Below are positions 7,136 to 14,540 of a stretch of DNA of 57,596 nt, piece after piece. The DNA is from Leptospiraceae bacterium (lineage in GTDB: Bacteria > Spirochaetota > Leptospiria > Leptospirales > Leptospiraceae). The translations under genes were made by a program, and so were the position numbers. How positions within the stretch are numbered: position 1 is the stretch's first letter; the number at the start of each line of letters is the position of its first letter. Below the pieces are notes generated by a model. It saw only the letters and a list, made by a program, of their open reading frames with translations, did no database searches and was not told the origin of the DNA. Location: assembly GCA_016711485.1 (NCBI GenBank), contig JADJSX010000015.1:1-57596 (forward strand), in the 5' to 3' direction.

Positions 7136-7561
7136 ATGAATTTAGATATTTACAATGATGAAATTTTATTAAATAGAACATCATTATCCACACAAATTAC
7201 AGGCATTTATTTTTTATTCAGAAATGAAGAAATTGTTTATGTTGGTCAGTCTAGAAATTTGCATAGAAGAATTATTCAGCATTGTTATGGAAAGGATTTT
7301 GATTCTTTTTCTTTTATAAAATGCGATGAATCAGAATTAAACGATCTTGAGTTTTATTTTATTGCGAAATATAAGCCAGAATATAATTCTTTTGATGGAT
7401 TAAAAAGCACTCATTATAAAACGATGAACTATTTCAAATCTAGAATGCAGTATGAAGATTTTAGCAAGTTAAAGAAATTTATTAAGAAGAATAAACTTTA
7501 TCCTGTTATTTTTAATTATTATGATATTAGAATTTTTGAACAAGCAGGTTTTAAAATATGA
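7136..7561 (+). CDS. GIY-YIG family nuclease (141 aa)
   Basis: Contains TGIYFLFRNEEIVYVGQS followed by NLHRRIIQH and a conserved Glu region (ELNDLEFYFIAKYKPEYN), the GIY-YIG nuclease core. Such enzymes act as homing or repair nucleases. Ribosome site AGGAG at 7126. Four-base overlap with the replication gene. This gene is absent from the second copy, where an unrelated 81-residue gene occupies the place, so it travels with replication allele 1. Confidence 0.75.
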   Translation: MNLDIYNDEILLNRTSLSTQITGIYFLFRNEEIVYVGQSRNLHRRIIQHCYGKDFDSFSFIKCDESELNDLEFYFIAKYKPEYNSFDGLKSTHYKTMNYFKSRMQYEDFSKLKKFIKKNKLYPVIFNYYDIRIFEQAGFKI

Positions 7562-8379
7562 GTAAAATTTATTCTAAAAATAAAGACGCGAAAGAATTAG
7601 AAATTCCGTTTACAATGACTCCAAACTTTTGTCTGGATACTATGGCAATGAGAAAGCCGGCTGAAAATTGCGTATACTTTGCAATCGTTAGACAGACAGT
7701 CGGATACTTGACACCTAATGGATCAAGAAAAAAAAGTGCTCCACTGTCGATTAGTCGATTAATGCAATTAACAGGACTTAGTCGACAAGGTGTTTTGAAT
7801 TCCAGAAAAAGTCTTTTTAAAGATGGTTGGATTTTATTTAAACGTGGTGAAGGAATGACTTCTTATGCAATTGTAGATAGATATGAAGAGTTTAAAAGAA
7901 TTCAAGAGTCAACTGAATTGACCAGTGATAGTCAACTGAGTAGACAAGACCAGTCAACTGAATTGACCAGTGATAGTCAACTGAGTAGACACATAAAAGA
8001 AAAAGAAATAAAATTTAATAAAGAAATAGAAATAAAAGAAAATGAAATTGTCCCACTTCCTACACAGCTAAAAGAATTTGCAAAAAACAATAACCTAGTA
8101 TATGAAATGAATACTAGAGAAGATCAAAAAGCACAATCAAAATTTGTTACTGAGCTATCTCAAACTAACGAACAAATACTTGCACAAGTCGAACGATTGA
8201 AGCCAATTCTAAAAGACTCTAGTTGCGATTGGTGGAGTAAGACAAATTCATTTGGGTTTAATTTTTTGCTAAAAAACTGGGGACGAATAGACGCATGGCA
8301 CAATGCCAATAAGTCTAACGTTGTCACTTTCCCGAAATACGATATGGACGAACTACGAAAAGAAGGCTGGGGTTATTAA
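7558..8379 (+). CDS. Phage replication protein O-like initiator (allele 1, 273 aa)
   Basis: The N-terminal part (about residues 15-110) is a winged helix of the phage replication O type: IPFTMTPNFCLDTMA and SISRLMQLTGLSRQGVLNSRKSL. A middle linker carries two 15-residue repeats whose DNA forms four iteron-like repeats. The C-terminus ends with NVVTFPKYDMDELRKEGWGY, shared almost exactly with allele 2 at 51224-52036, whereas the rest is different. By analogy with lambda O it binds the origin inside its own gene and recruits helicase through the loader downstream. The stop is followed by damaged sequence. Confidence 0.7.
   Translation: MSKIYSKNKDAKELEIPFTMTPNFCLDTMAMRKPAENCVYFAIVRQTVGYLTPNGSRKKSAPLSISRLMQLTGLSRQGVLNSRKSLFKDGWILFKRGEGMTSYAIVDRYEEFKRIQESTELTSDSQLSRQDQSTELTSDSQLSRHIKEKEIKFNKEIEIKENEIVPLPTQLKEFAKNNNLVYEMNTREDQKAQSKFVTELSQTNEQILAQVERLKPILKDSSCDWWSKTNSFGFNFLLKNWGRIDAWHNANKSNVVTFPKYDMDELRKEGWGY
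7907..7984 (+). repeat. Iterons, probable replication origin inside the replication gene
   Basis: AGTCAACTGA occurs at 7907, 7930, 7952 and 7975, spaced 23, 22 and 23 bases, about two helical turns. TTGACCAGTGA follows every second one. Regular same-face repeats within an initiator gene are the layout of the lambda origin in gene O. Confidence 0.65.
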
Positions 8380-8540
8380 AGGTTTTTTAAAAATAAATTT
8401 GTTTTGTTTGGCAAAAAAAAATTTTTTTGTTTGGGGGGGGGGGTTGTTTTTTTAAAAAGTTGTTGGGGGGTTTTTTTTTTTTTATATGGTAATAAGGGTT
8501 TTTCAAAATAAATTAAAATTTTTTTATGGGTTTTTGGAGA
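8380..8540. other. Low-complexity stretch, probably corrupted sequence
   Basis: Made almost only of T, A and G runs, including 11 G in a row and 14 T in a row. At this place the second copy has a clean 77-residue gene (52036-52269). It looks like failed base calling, not biology. I see no gene in it. Confidence 0.7.
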
Positions 8541-8542
8541 TA

Positions 8543-9210
8543 ATGGATAACAAAGATTTAATAGAACGATTAACAGAAATATTTTCGAAAGGTTCAGTAA
8601 ATTACGTCGAGCCCCAGGAGCCAATTGATAATACGGAATCTTTAAAGGCATACAATAAATTTGCAAAACGTCAACTATTCATTGACAAGGGGCTAAATCC
8701 AATTAGCCTCCCTACTGAGTCGACTATTCTTTTAGGCGAACCGTTAACGGGGAAAACGTCTATTATGAATTGCTGGCAAGAATTGATTAAGAACAAAATT
8801 GAAAAGTGAAATTTAAGCGTGAAACTTTTAGAAATGCAGATGGAGAATGGGAGCCTGTCCGATATTACAAAGAGTTAGAAAATTTATCGTCTAGATGGAT
8901 TGACGAAAAAGAAGTCAGAAGTTTTTACAAAGACATTGACAATTTAAACACGAATTATAAAAACTTTGTGGTTACTCGATATTATTTTCTAGATGATTTC
9001 TGCTATCGAAAATATGAGCAAGATAAAAACGAATTTGAAAAAGCATTTATCTCTTACATGGATAGGCTGATTAGATTCTTAGAGTTGAATAAAAATATAA
9101 TTGTAATTGCCTCGACTAATAATAAACCGAGTGAATTTTTAAATCATGCTGGGATGTATGCTAGGGTAAATGAGATTTTTAAAAATAAAATTGCAATAGG
9201 TAAAGTTTAA
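8543..9210 (+). CDS. DnaC-like helicase loader ATPase (frameshifted here)
   Basis: Intact at 52273-52941 (222 aa). Walker A is LLGEPLTGKTS at about residues 63-73, Walker B is YYFLDDF near 150, and a sensor-like IVIASTN lies near 195. Helicase loaders of this class follow the initiator gene in many phages, as here. One A is missing near 8805, which splits the frame in this copy. Confidence 0.75.
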
Positions 9211-9236
9211 ATGAGAAAGGGAATGAGGGGAATATT

Positions 9237-9512
9237 ATGTTAGAACTTACAACAAAAAATAAAGATAACACAAATGAAAATTTATTTTATTTTTGTGAAT
9301 TCAAGGAAAACTTTCAGCAGGAAGTTATTGAAATTAAGCCAATGGACGACGGGGCTAAAAAAATAATTGACCACATTAAAAAAATTCATTGGGCGATTCA
9401 AGAAAAACAAATTGAATTAACTAGTTTAAAAAACGAAAATAAATTATTGAAAATTAAATTAGAAAGTGGGAGTTTATGGGATCAATTAAAGAAAAAATTA
9501 TTCAAGAGTTAG
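9237..9512 (+). CDS. Hypothetical protein (91 aa) with coiled-coil end
   Basis: GAGGGGAA ribosome site. Begins MLELTTKNKDNTNEN, has a short central conserved block (EIKPMDDGAKKIIDHIKK) and a Lys-rich helical tail. Homologue at 52968-53225 is shorter in the middle. No family recognised. A 17-codon frame (9476) overlaps its end and is not called. Confidence 0.5.
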   Translation: MLELTTKNKDNTNENLFYFCEFKENFQQEVIEIKPMDDGAKKIIDHIKKIHWAIQEKQIELTSLKNENKLLKIKLESGSLWDQLKKKLFKS

Positions 9513-9587
9513 AGCAATTTACAAACTAGAAATTTTTGAAAATAAAAATTTACATGCCCGTTATCAAGTAAATTTACAATTTGTATA

Positions 9588-9773
9588 ATGAAAAAAATTA
9601 CATTACGGCTAGATGACCCTCTAGCCAAAAAATTAGGGCTACTTGCAAAAAAAGAAAAACGTTCTATCAATAACTATTTAGTTATGCTAATAGAACGAGA
9701 AAGTGAAAAAAGTTCCGACAAAGCCGTTAAAACTGTATACGGTAAAGACGGGGTTAATATTAATTATTCTTAA
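9588..9773 (+). CDS. Ribbon-helix-helix protein (61 aa)
   Basis: KKITLRLDDPLAKKLGLLAKKEKRSINNYLVMLIERE is a textbook strand-helix-helix of the Arc/antitoxin type. An inverted repeat AAATTTAC/GTAAATTT lies just upstream (about 9547-9575) and could be its operator. In the second copy a deletion of about 130 bases removes the start and first helix. No toxin-like partner is seen next to it. Confidence 0.65.
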   Translation: MKKITLRLDDPLAKKLGLLAKKEKRSINNYLVMLIERESEKSSDKAVKTVYGKDGVNINYS

Positions 9774-9813
9774 AACAGTTTTGCAATTCAAGTAATAAAG
9801 ATTTAAAAAATGG

Positions 9814-9842
9814 TTGACTTGCTATATTTATTTTTGCTTAAT
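9814..9842 (+). promoter_or_regulatory. Promoter for a leaderless YopX-like gene
   Basis: TTGACT, 17-base spacer, CTTAAT. The ATG at 9850 lies seven bases after the -10 box, where transcription should begin, and there is no Shine-Dalgarno sequence. Same in the second copy (53400-53428). Confidence 0.6.
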
Positions 9843-9849
9843 ACAAATT

Positions 9850-10203
9850 ATGTTAGAACTAAAATTTGAAACAAACTATAGAGATAGGTTATATAAATTT
9901 ACTTTTGAAGATATGCAATCCCAAATGGGTTATGTAGCAGTCGACGATAAAGATCATGCGATGATAAACGCCGAAAACCCAAGAATATTTGTAGGAGTTA
10001 AAGATAAAAATGGGAAAGATATTTATTTTGGGAATACTTTACGAGTTTCTTTTACTCTTACAAACATAGTAATTTCTAAAGTAGATTTTAAAAGAGGGAT
10101 ATTTTTTGTTTTAAATGAACAAGGTCAATATCCTCCTATTAGCGACTTTTTTTATGATTCCAATAATGTTTCCAAACAGTTAGAAATTATTAATGACTCA
10201 TAA
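9850..10203 (+). CDS. YopX-like phage protein (117 aa)
   Basis: I start at 9850 because the promoter occupies the sequence before it. The block FVGVKDKNGKDIYFGNTLRV matches the GLKDKNGKEIYEGDIV-type signature of the YopX family, small phage proteins of uncertain function. It is the last ordinary gene before the cassette array in both copies (53436-53789). The 140 bases after it hold no convincing gene. Confidence 0.6.
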   Translation: MLELKFETNYRDRLYKFTFEDMQSQMGYVAVDDKDHAMINAENPRIFVGVKDKNGKDIYFGNTLRVSFTLTNIVISKVDFKRGIFFVLNEQGQYPPISDFFYDSNNVSKQLEIINDS

Positions 10204-10345
10204 AAAAAGGACTTCTGCTTAGAGTATGAAAATTTTATTTATATTTTTATTTTCTAATCAGGGTGTCCCCTGCCAATATGTCTAAAATATTTTACTACTC
10301 GAATCTTAGGGCGGGAAAAACTAAACGAAAAATCGTTTTAATGGC

Positions 10346-10557
10346 GTAGAACGTTCGGGTAACTGACGTGATTCTTATCATGTATCTGATACGTGTATAA
10401 CGGCTAGCAAACAGCGTGACTAATCATCACTAGGCGCGATGTTTGCAGTCTGGCAAAAAGAGAAAAAATAAACCTATTACAGTATAGCCGTATCGGATCA
10501 AGCGTGACACATCATCCAAACGTAGTGTCATGCGAAGCAGTTACCAGAGTGTTATGC
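10346..10557 (+). other. attC-like site A1 (long form)
   Basis: Outer ends GTAGAAC (10346) and GTTATGC (10551). Inner arms GGTAACTG and CAGTTACC pair exactly, five bases in from the GTT. Between them lie further imperfect inverted repeats. About 212 bases. The two outer boxes do not match each other, as expected after insertion of a cassette. Confidence 0.65.
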
Positions 10558-10715
10558 GCTGTTATGAGGATGCTCACAGTTTTGTCATTCTACACAAACC
10601 AAATCGCGGGGCGATATTTTCAAGTTTTTCAAATACAGGTTATTCCTATTTAAAACTATAGTATTATACTCTAGAATTTTTTTTTATTAAAATCCTTCTT
10701 TAATACGTTTTTTTG

Positions 10716-10744
10716 TTGACTAATACGCTAAAATACCGACTAAT
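10716..10744 (+). promoter_or_regulatory. Promoter of cassette 1
   Basis: TTGACT, 17 bases, ACTAAT, followed by AAGGAG before the start at 10774. The cassette carries its own promoter. Confidence 0.5.
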
Positions 10745-10773
10745 AATATATAAGAGCAAAGGAGATTAATGAA

Positions 10774-11052
10774 ATGGAAATTAAAGATAAAAACGGAATC
10801 TTAAAATACAGTATCGAAGAAGCTGAGATAACTCTTGATTTAGTTAAGGTGGATAAAAAACAAAAAGGCACAGGTTCAAAACTTATTGCGAAACTTAAAA
10901 AAATTGCAGAAAAGAAGAATCTTCCAATCGGTCTTTATGCTGAACCTCAAGACGATTCAATAAATGAATCTGATTTAGTTAGATTTTACGAAAAAAATGG
11001 ATTCCGTCAAGATAAAGATTCTGACGGGAAATTAATGATTTGGAGAGGATAA
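10774..11052 (+). CDS. GNAT-family N-acetyltransferase (92 aa)
   Basis: A compact GNAT fold: acetyl-CoA-binding loop QKGTGSKLIAKLKKIA at about residues 28-43 and the late motif LVRFYEKNGFR near 75. GNAT enzymes move an acetyl group from acetyl-CoA to an amine; small ones of this type are common integron-cassette cargo and some are toxins or resistance enzymes. The substrate is not predictable. Good AAGGAG ribosome site. First gene of a four-gene cassette. Confidence 0.75.
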   Translation: MEIKDKNGILKYSIEEAEITLDLVKVDKKQKGTGSKLIAKLKKIAEKKNLPIGLYAEPQDDSINESDLVRFYEKNGFRQDKDSDGKLMIWRG

Positions 11053-11056
11053 TGTA

Positions 11057-11425
11057 ATGGAACTTAAAGATAATTACTATATCGAAAATATTGAAAAATT
11101 AATCAAACTTGCGAAAGGATTTGATACAGATAATCTGTATGGAATTTTTTGCATAGAATTCCCGCAGGAAAAATATTTTTCTGAAAAGGTTTATCCAATT
11201 TTAGATTTCATGCGTGAATTATCAGATTGCAACCATGAGAGAGAAATCTACGCAGAGTCAATTAATATTGCACACCATGAGGAGTCTGGTGATTTGGAGA
11301 TAAAACATTTTGCCGTAAATAATAAAATTACGGGTGAGCTTAAAGAATTGATTTTAAATAAAACACCGAATGGTGCTAAAATATATGACCTGGGTCATCC
11401 GGAAAGGTCGTATAAAATAAAATGA
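11057..11425 (+). CDS. Hypothetical cassette protein (122 aa)
   Basis: Starts four bases after the acetyltransferase stop, so likely co-translated. Begins MELKDNYYIENIEKLIKLA; acidic and mixed alpha/beta. No motif recognised. Only in array 1. Confidence 0.5.
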   Translation: MELKDNYYIENIEKLIKLAKGFDTDNLYGIFCIEFPQEKYFSEKVYPILDFMRELSDCNHEREIYAESINIAHHEESGDLEIKHFAVNNKITGELKELILNKTPNGAKIYDLGHPERSYKIK

Positions 11426-11466
11426 TTAACAATCTAATATAATATAAGAGATTAGGAGATTAAAAA

Positions 11467-11658
11467 ATGAGAGCTACAATTAAACATCACAGCATATCTA
11501 GTGCACGAGTCATTGACGTATCCAATGATTTATCTACAGCAAAAAAGCAAGCATCAATTGAGTTTGGAGACGAGCAAGAGGATTATAATATTTGCATACT
11601 AGATGATTATAGCGAAGTAATTGCCTCTAAAAAAGTAAGAGATAAAAAATGGAATTAA
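11467..11658 (+). CDS. Hypothetical cassette protein (63 aa)
   Basis: Preceded by TAGGAGATT. Begins MRATIKHHSISSARVIDV and has the look of a single small alpha/beta domain. A short inverted repeat (CTAAT/ATTAG) lies upstream. It overlaps the next gene by ten bases. Unknown function. Confidence 0.5.
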   Translation: MRATIKHHSISSARVIDVSNDLSTAKKQASIEFGDEQEDYNICILDDYSEVIASKKVRDKKWN

Positions 11659-11900
11659 ATTCTAAAACCGAGGCTATCATATTTGATAGTCTCAAAGAGT
11701 TTTATAAATCTGAGATTGCAAAAGCTGGTAAATCTCTGTATTCAATTTCGCTTCAAATCAAAAAAAGTGAAAGATTTATTTGGGAAACGTTGCATAAAAA
11801 AAGGTCTTTGGAAAAACTAAGAGAAGTTTATTATCTTTGCTATCCAGAGAGATTGACAAAAACTAGGGAGGGGCGCGGCTCCAAAAAAGTAAACCTATGA
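11649..11900 (+). CDS. Possible helix-turn-helix cassette protein (83 aa)
   Basis: Central stretch SLYSISLQIKKSERFIWETL has the rhythm of a helix-turn-helix, followed by a basic tail. It ends 16 bases before the next attC-like site, the usual place for the last gene of a cassette. Together with the previous gene it might form a regulator or antitoxin pair, but nothing specific is recognised. Confidence 0.45.
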   Translation: MELNSKTEAIIFDSLKEFYKSEIAKAGKSLYSISLQIKKSERFIWETLHKKRSLEKLREVYYLCYPERLTKTREGRGSKKVNL

Positions 11901-11916
11901 GCCTCAAAAAATTTCC

Positions 11917-12009
11917 GCCCAACGTTAAGCATAGACGACGTTTAATGTAATGGTAAACGTCTCTTGCTGAGTCGACTAGATGTAAATGTTGTCTCATGCT
12001 TAGTTATGC
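11917..12009 (+). other. attC-like site A2
   Basis: R'' box GCCCAAC (11917), R' box GTTATGC (12003). Arms AAGCATAGAC-GAC and GTTGTCTCATGCTT pair with one or two unpaired bases, as in real attC sites. An inner hairpin GACGTTTA/TAAACGTC fills the middle. Length about 93 bases, within the normal attC range. Confidence 0.7.
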
Positions 12010-12045
12010 GATGTGTGCCGTAATACTGGCGGATACGACAATTAC

Positions 12046-12098
12046 AATTAAGGCGATTTAATCAAATTTACTCCAATTAAGCCTTTAATTTTTTTCTA
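12046..12098 (+). terminator. Terminator-like hairpin at start of cassette 2
   Basis: AATTAAGGC pairs with GCCTTTAATT (one bulge) and is followed by a T run. A related hairpin starts a cassette of array 2 (about 56753-56786), so it may insulate the cassette from upstream transcription. Confidence 0.5.
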
Positions 12099-12125
12099 AA
12101 ACAGATAAATTTTTTACTTTTGTAG

Positions 12126-12154
12126 TTGACAAACCTATCCGATAGGTTGTATTA
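12126..12154 (+). promoter_or_regulatory. Promoter with palindromic operator between -35 and -10
   Basis: TTGACA at 12126, GTATTA at 12149. The whole 17-base spacer AACCTATCCGATAGGTT is a perfect inverted repeat around a central C. A dimeric repressor bound there would block RNA polymerase. Confidence 0.65.
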
Positions 12155-12188
12155 GATTTAATTAAATAAAGGAATTTTGGAGAAAACG

Positions 12189-12405
12189 ATGAAATACAAT
12201 AATTTAGACGATACATTTAGTGCAGTTAAAAACGATGATGGCAATTACTCGGTAGTATACACAGAAAACAGGAGAACGTTGGATATAAAGAATATTCCTC
12301 GTTAAAAATGCAAAACTTGGTCATAGGGCAGGGATGGCAGCAACTCCAAGTAAAATCGCGGGTTGTGATGCATATGAGACGGCAGCAGGTCAATACGCAA
12401 AATGA
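12189..12405 (+). CDS. Small cassette protein (about 71 aa, one-base frameshift)
   Basis: TTTTGGAG ribosome site then MKYNNLDDTFSAVKNDDG. The frame stops at 12303, but if one A is restored in the run near 12277 it continues through GHRAGMAATPSKIAGCDAY to a TGA overlapping the next ATG. The missing A matches the error pattern of this window. Function unknown. Confidence 0.5.
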
Positions 12406-12572
12406 TATGTCCTCACTGCTCCAAAGTAATCAACGACTCTCTGGTAATATCAGAGAGTCAATCTATTTTAGCAAAAATAAAATCTGTCAAAAAATCCAAG
12501 AGTTCTGTTGAAAACGGGAAACTCGGTGGTAGACCTAAAAAGTCAAAAAAGATACCGACTAAAAATTCTTAG
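12402..12572 (+). CDS. Small zinc-binding cassette protein (56 aa)
   Basis: Begins MICPHCSKVI, a half zinc ribbon, and contains NGKLGGRPKKSKK, a basic patch found in many small phage and mobile-element proteins. Starts in an ATGA overlap with the preceding gene and stops 11 bases before the next attC-like site. Confidence 0.55.
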   Translation: MICPHCSKVINDSLVISESQSILAKIKSVKKSKSSVENGKLGGRPKKSKKIPTKNS

Positions 12573-12582
12573 CGCACATTTC

Positions 12583-12685
12583 GCATAACGTTTAGCATGT
12601 AAGACGTTGACACCATTCCAAACTTCGCGTGTCAATGTCCCGTAGGGCAAGCATTCTTATGCGCAGCTTACATGCTTAGTTGTGT
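12583..12685 (+). other. attC-like site A3
   Basis: R'' GCATAAC (12583) is the exact complement of GTTATGC at the start of the same cassette (12003). R' is GTTGTGT (12679). Ten-base arms AGCATGTAAG/CTTACATGCT pair perfectly; an inner TTGACAC/GTGTCAA hairpin follows. About 103 bases. The clearest site of the array. Confidence 0.8.
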
Positions 12686-12744
12686 GTAGTTTTTGAATGG
12701 CAGCGGTTTATTTACAACAATTACTAAAAAGCTCAGGGGGGCTT

Positions 12745-13194
12745 ATGAAAGATAGAAATTTACAACACTCAGATAATTGGTCAACACCTAAAGATTTTTA
12801 TGATACTCTAAATAAGGAATTTAATTTTGATTTTGATCCGTGTCCTTTAAATCTAGAATCGGTCACTTCTGAGAATGACGGATTATTAATTGATTGGGGT
12901 AAGTCTAATTATATTAATCCGCCTTATTCGAGAGAACTAAAAGAATCATTTGTCAAAAAAGCAATTACTGAATCCAAGAAAGGTAAACTTTGCGTTATGC
13001 TTCTTCCGGTCTCTACGTCTACAAAATTATTCCATGAAGTGATCCTTCCGGAAAAACCGGAAATTCGATTTATAAAAGGTAGGATTAAATTTTGTGGAGT
13101 AAATACTAAAGGTGAATTTGTTACAACTAAAAGCCCGATGCATGATTCTATGCTAGTAATTTTTGGGGCGGGTGACTCTAACAAAAAAGTTTAA
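12745..13194 (+). CDS. Phage-type DNA N6-adenine methyltransferase (149 aa)
   Basis: I start at 12745 after AGGGGGGC, giving MKDRNLQHSDNWSTPKDFYD. This STPxxF opening, the FDFDPCP block and the catalytic NPPY (YINPPYSREL) place it in the phage Dam-like family that transfers a methyl group from S-adenosylmethionine to adenine. Phages use such enzymes to mask sites from host restriction. It is alone in its cassette. Family call is firm; the target sequence is unknown. Confidence 0.85.
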   Translation: MKDRNLQHSDNWSTPKDFYDTLNKEFNFDFDPCPLNLESVTSENDGLLIDWGKSNYINPPYSRELKESFVKKAITESKKGKLCVMLLPVSTSTKLFHEVILPEKPEIRFIKGRIKFCGVNTKGEFVTTKSPMHDSMLVIFGAGDSNKKV

Positions 13195-13215
13195 CAATAG
13201 CCATTCAAAAATGGC

Positions 13216-13429
13216 ACATAACGTTAAGCGTAGCCGATGCCTTCTTAGGTATCTCTAAGCCGAGCGTAAATAAATGCAATGACTGTGACAAGTCTTTTCT
13301 TGGCACTGGCATTGCGAAGTGAAGCAAAAAGCGAAAAGGTTTTACAAGTGAAAATAGATAGGCTTAGAGCAAGGATATGAGCAGCTTCCAAACATGGCTC
13401 ATATCCGCAGTGGCTATGCGTAGTTAGAC
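13216..13429 (+). other. attC-like site A4 (long form)
   Basis: R'' ACATAAC (13216) pairs, with one G-T pair, with the cassette start GTTGTGT (12679). R' is GTTAGAC (13423). Arms AGCGTAGCC and GGCTATGCGT pair. Inside are TCTAAGCC/GGCTTAGA and a perfect GGATATGAGC/GCTCATATCC hairpin. Confidence 0.7.
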
Positions 13430-13522
13430 GGTGTTGACAGGTGTCTACTCCGAAAAAGCTAAAAAAAGTATTTGTAGCAAAATTTATTTAAACTTAGGAC
13501 AAATTAGATGAGGAATTTAAAA

Positions 13523-13761
13523 ATGCACTCAAAAGAAATTGTAAATTAAATAGTTGCCCATTTTGTGGAGGCAATGTAAAACTTATCCAAGCGTTTTGTG
13601 TAGTGGATAATATATCAATACATTGCAAAAAGTGCAAAACTGAATTTACGTTTTCGGATACAAAAGATAATCGAATTAAGGATTATTTAAAAATTACAAA
13701 AAGGTTTAACAAAAGAACAAATCAAAATCTCTTAAAAAAGTCACCTGCCAATGCCGTCTAA
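13523..13761 (+). CDS. Lar-like restriction-alleviation zinc protein (about 79 aa, frameshifted)
   Basis: One A is missing near 13542 (the second copy has it), after which the frame reads LNSCPFCGGNVKLIQ, then IHCKKCKTEF. CPFCGG followed by a second CxxC is the signature of Lar-type proteins; Rac-prophage Lar reduces type I restriction. The stop codon TAA lies inside the R'' box of the next attC site, a detail known from true cassettes. The second copy at 57288 lacks the last third. Confidence 0.65.
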
Positions 13762-13978
13762 CGTTACGGGTAACTGACGTGCGGCGGTAAGGGGTGGGGC
13801 ATGTATCCGAGTCGTCCGTATACTGTGCATATTGCGTGACACGTTAGTTTGTGGCGCGTAATATGCGTTATCCTTCTTAATACTAAAAGTTAAACACCAC
13901 TAACATGCTAGACTCGGATCAAGGGATGAGCAGCGTCCGACATTGCGAAATCCCGCAGCAGTTACCAGAGTGTTAGAC
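13756..13978 (+). other. attC-like site A5 (long form)
   Basis: R'' GTCTAAC (13756) is the exact complement of this cassette's start GTTAGAC (13423), and the match extends to nine bases. R' is GTTAGAC (13972). Arms GGTAACTG/CAGTTACC, inner ATCCGAGTC/GACTCGGAT and GCATATT/AATATGC repeats. Confidence 0.75.
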
Positions 13979-14107
13979 GGCGTTCCCTCGCACCTACTCC
14001 TACAGAGCAAAAAAGATACTTTTACGTCTATTTTTTATGCTTAAAAATACTAAGGTTTTTACTCTAGAATTTTTTTTCAAAAAATACATCTTTAGACAAA
14101 AAAATGC

Positions 14108-14137
14108 TTGAACAATTGTTCAAAGTGTGCGATATTA
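14108..14137 (+). promoter_or_regulatory. Promoter overlapped by perfect palindrome (LexA-box-like)
   Basis: TTGAACAATTGTTCAA at 14108-14123 is a perfect 16-base palindrome that fits GAAC-N4-GTTC, the LexA site of Gram-positive bacteria. It covers the -35 (TTGAAC). The -10 is ATATTA at 14132. The ATG at 14143 lies five bases later, so the message is leaderless. Confidence 0.6.
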
Positions 14138-14142
14138 ATAGT

Positions 14143-14517
14143 ATGAAAACACTAACTAAACAAGCAATCGAATTTAGCAAAAAAGAACTAGGAATTAACG
14201 CAGAAATCAAAGTAGCAAACATCAAAGAATCTAAAGGTCAAGTTGCAAGCATGGCAAAAACAGGCGATTCTTACACGCTCTTTATAGATGAGGATTCGAT
14301 CAAATACGCGGTAGTTAGTGCAGTATGTCACGAAATGACTCACGTAGCCCAAATGGAACGCGGAGACCTTAAGCAAGAGAAGGGCTTAAAAATCTGGAAA
14401 GGGGTTGCGATGACTCAAGAGCAATACAACGCACAGTATCACTCAGAGGAAGGGATTGAATTTGAAAATGAAGCTTTTGAAATGCAAAGAAAGCTTTCTG
14501 GAAAATTTTGGGAATAA
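14143..14517 (+). CDS. HExxH putative zinc metallopeptidase (124 aa)
   Basis: Residues VCHEMTHVAQMERGDL carry an HExxH zinc motif, with a further EFENEAFEMQ region that may supply the third ligand. The protein is far shorter than usual proteases, resembling small phage metallopeptidase-like proteins. I start at 14143 because the promoter occupies the upstream ATG. Host target unknown; a role in cutting a regulator is a guess. Confidence 0.65.
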   Translation: MKTLTKQAIEFSKKELGINAEIKVANIKESKGQVASMAKTGDSYTLFIDEDSIKYAVVSAVCHEMTHVAQMERGDLKQEKGLKIWKGVAMTQEQYNAQYHSEEGIEFENEAFEMQRKLSGKFWE

Positions 14518-14540
14518 ATTTAATAAAATAAAAAAAATGC

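Noticed and set aside
9540..9590. TATAAT at 9584 as promoter of the ribbon-helix-helix gene
   Set aside because: It overlaps the ATG itself, so transcription would start inside the gene.
12308..12511. 67-codon forward frame in cassette 2
   Set aside because: It is out of frame with two better genes, one ending at 12405 after repair of a lost A and one from 12402 with CPHC; it also has a poor start.
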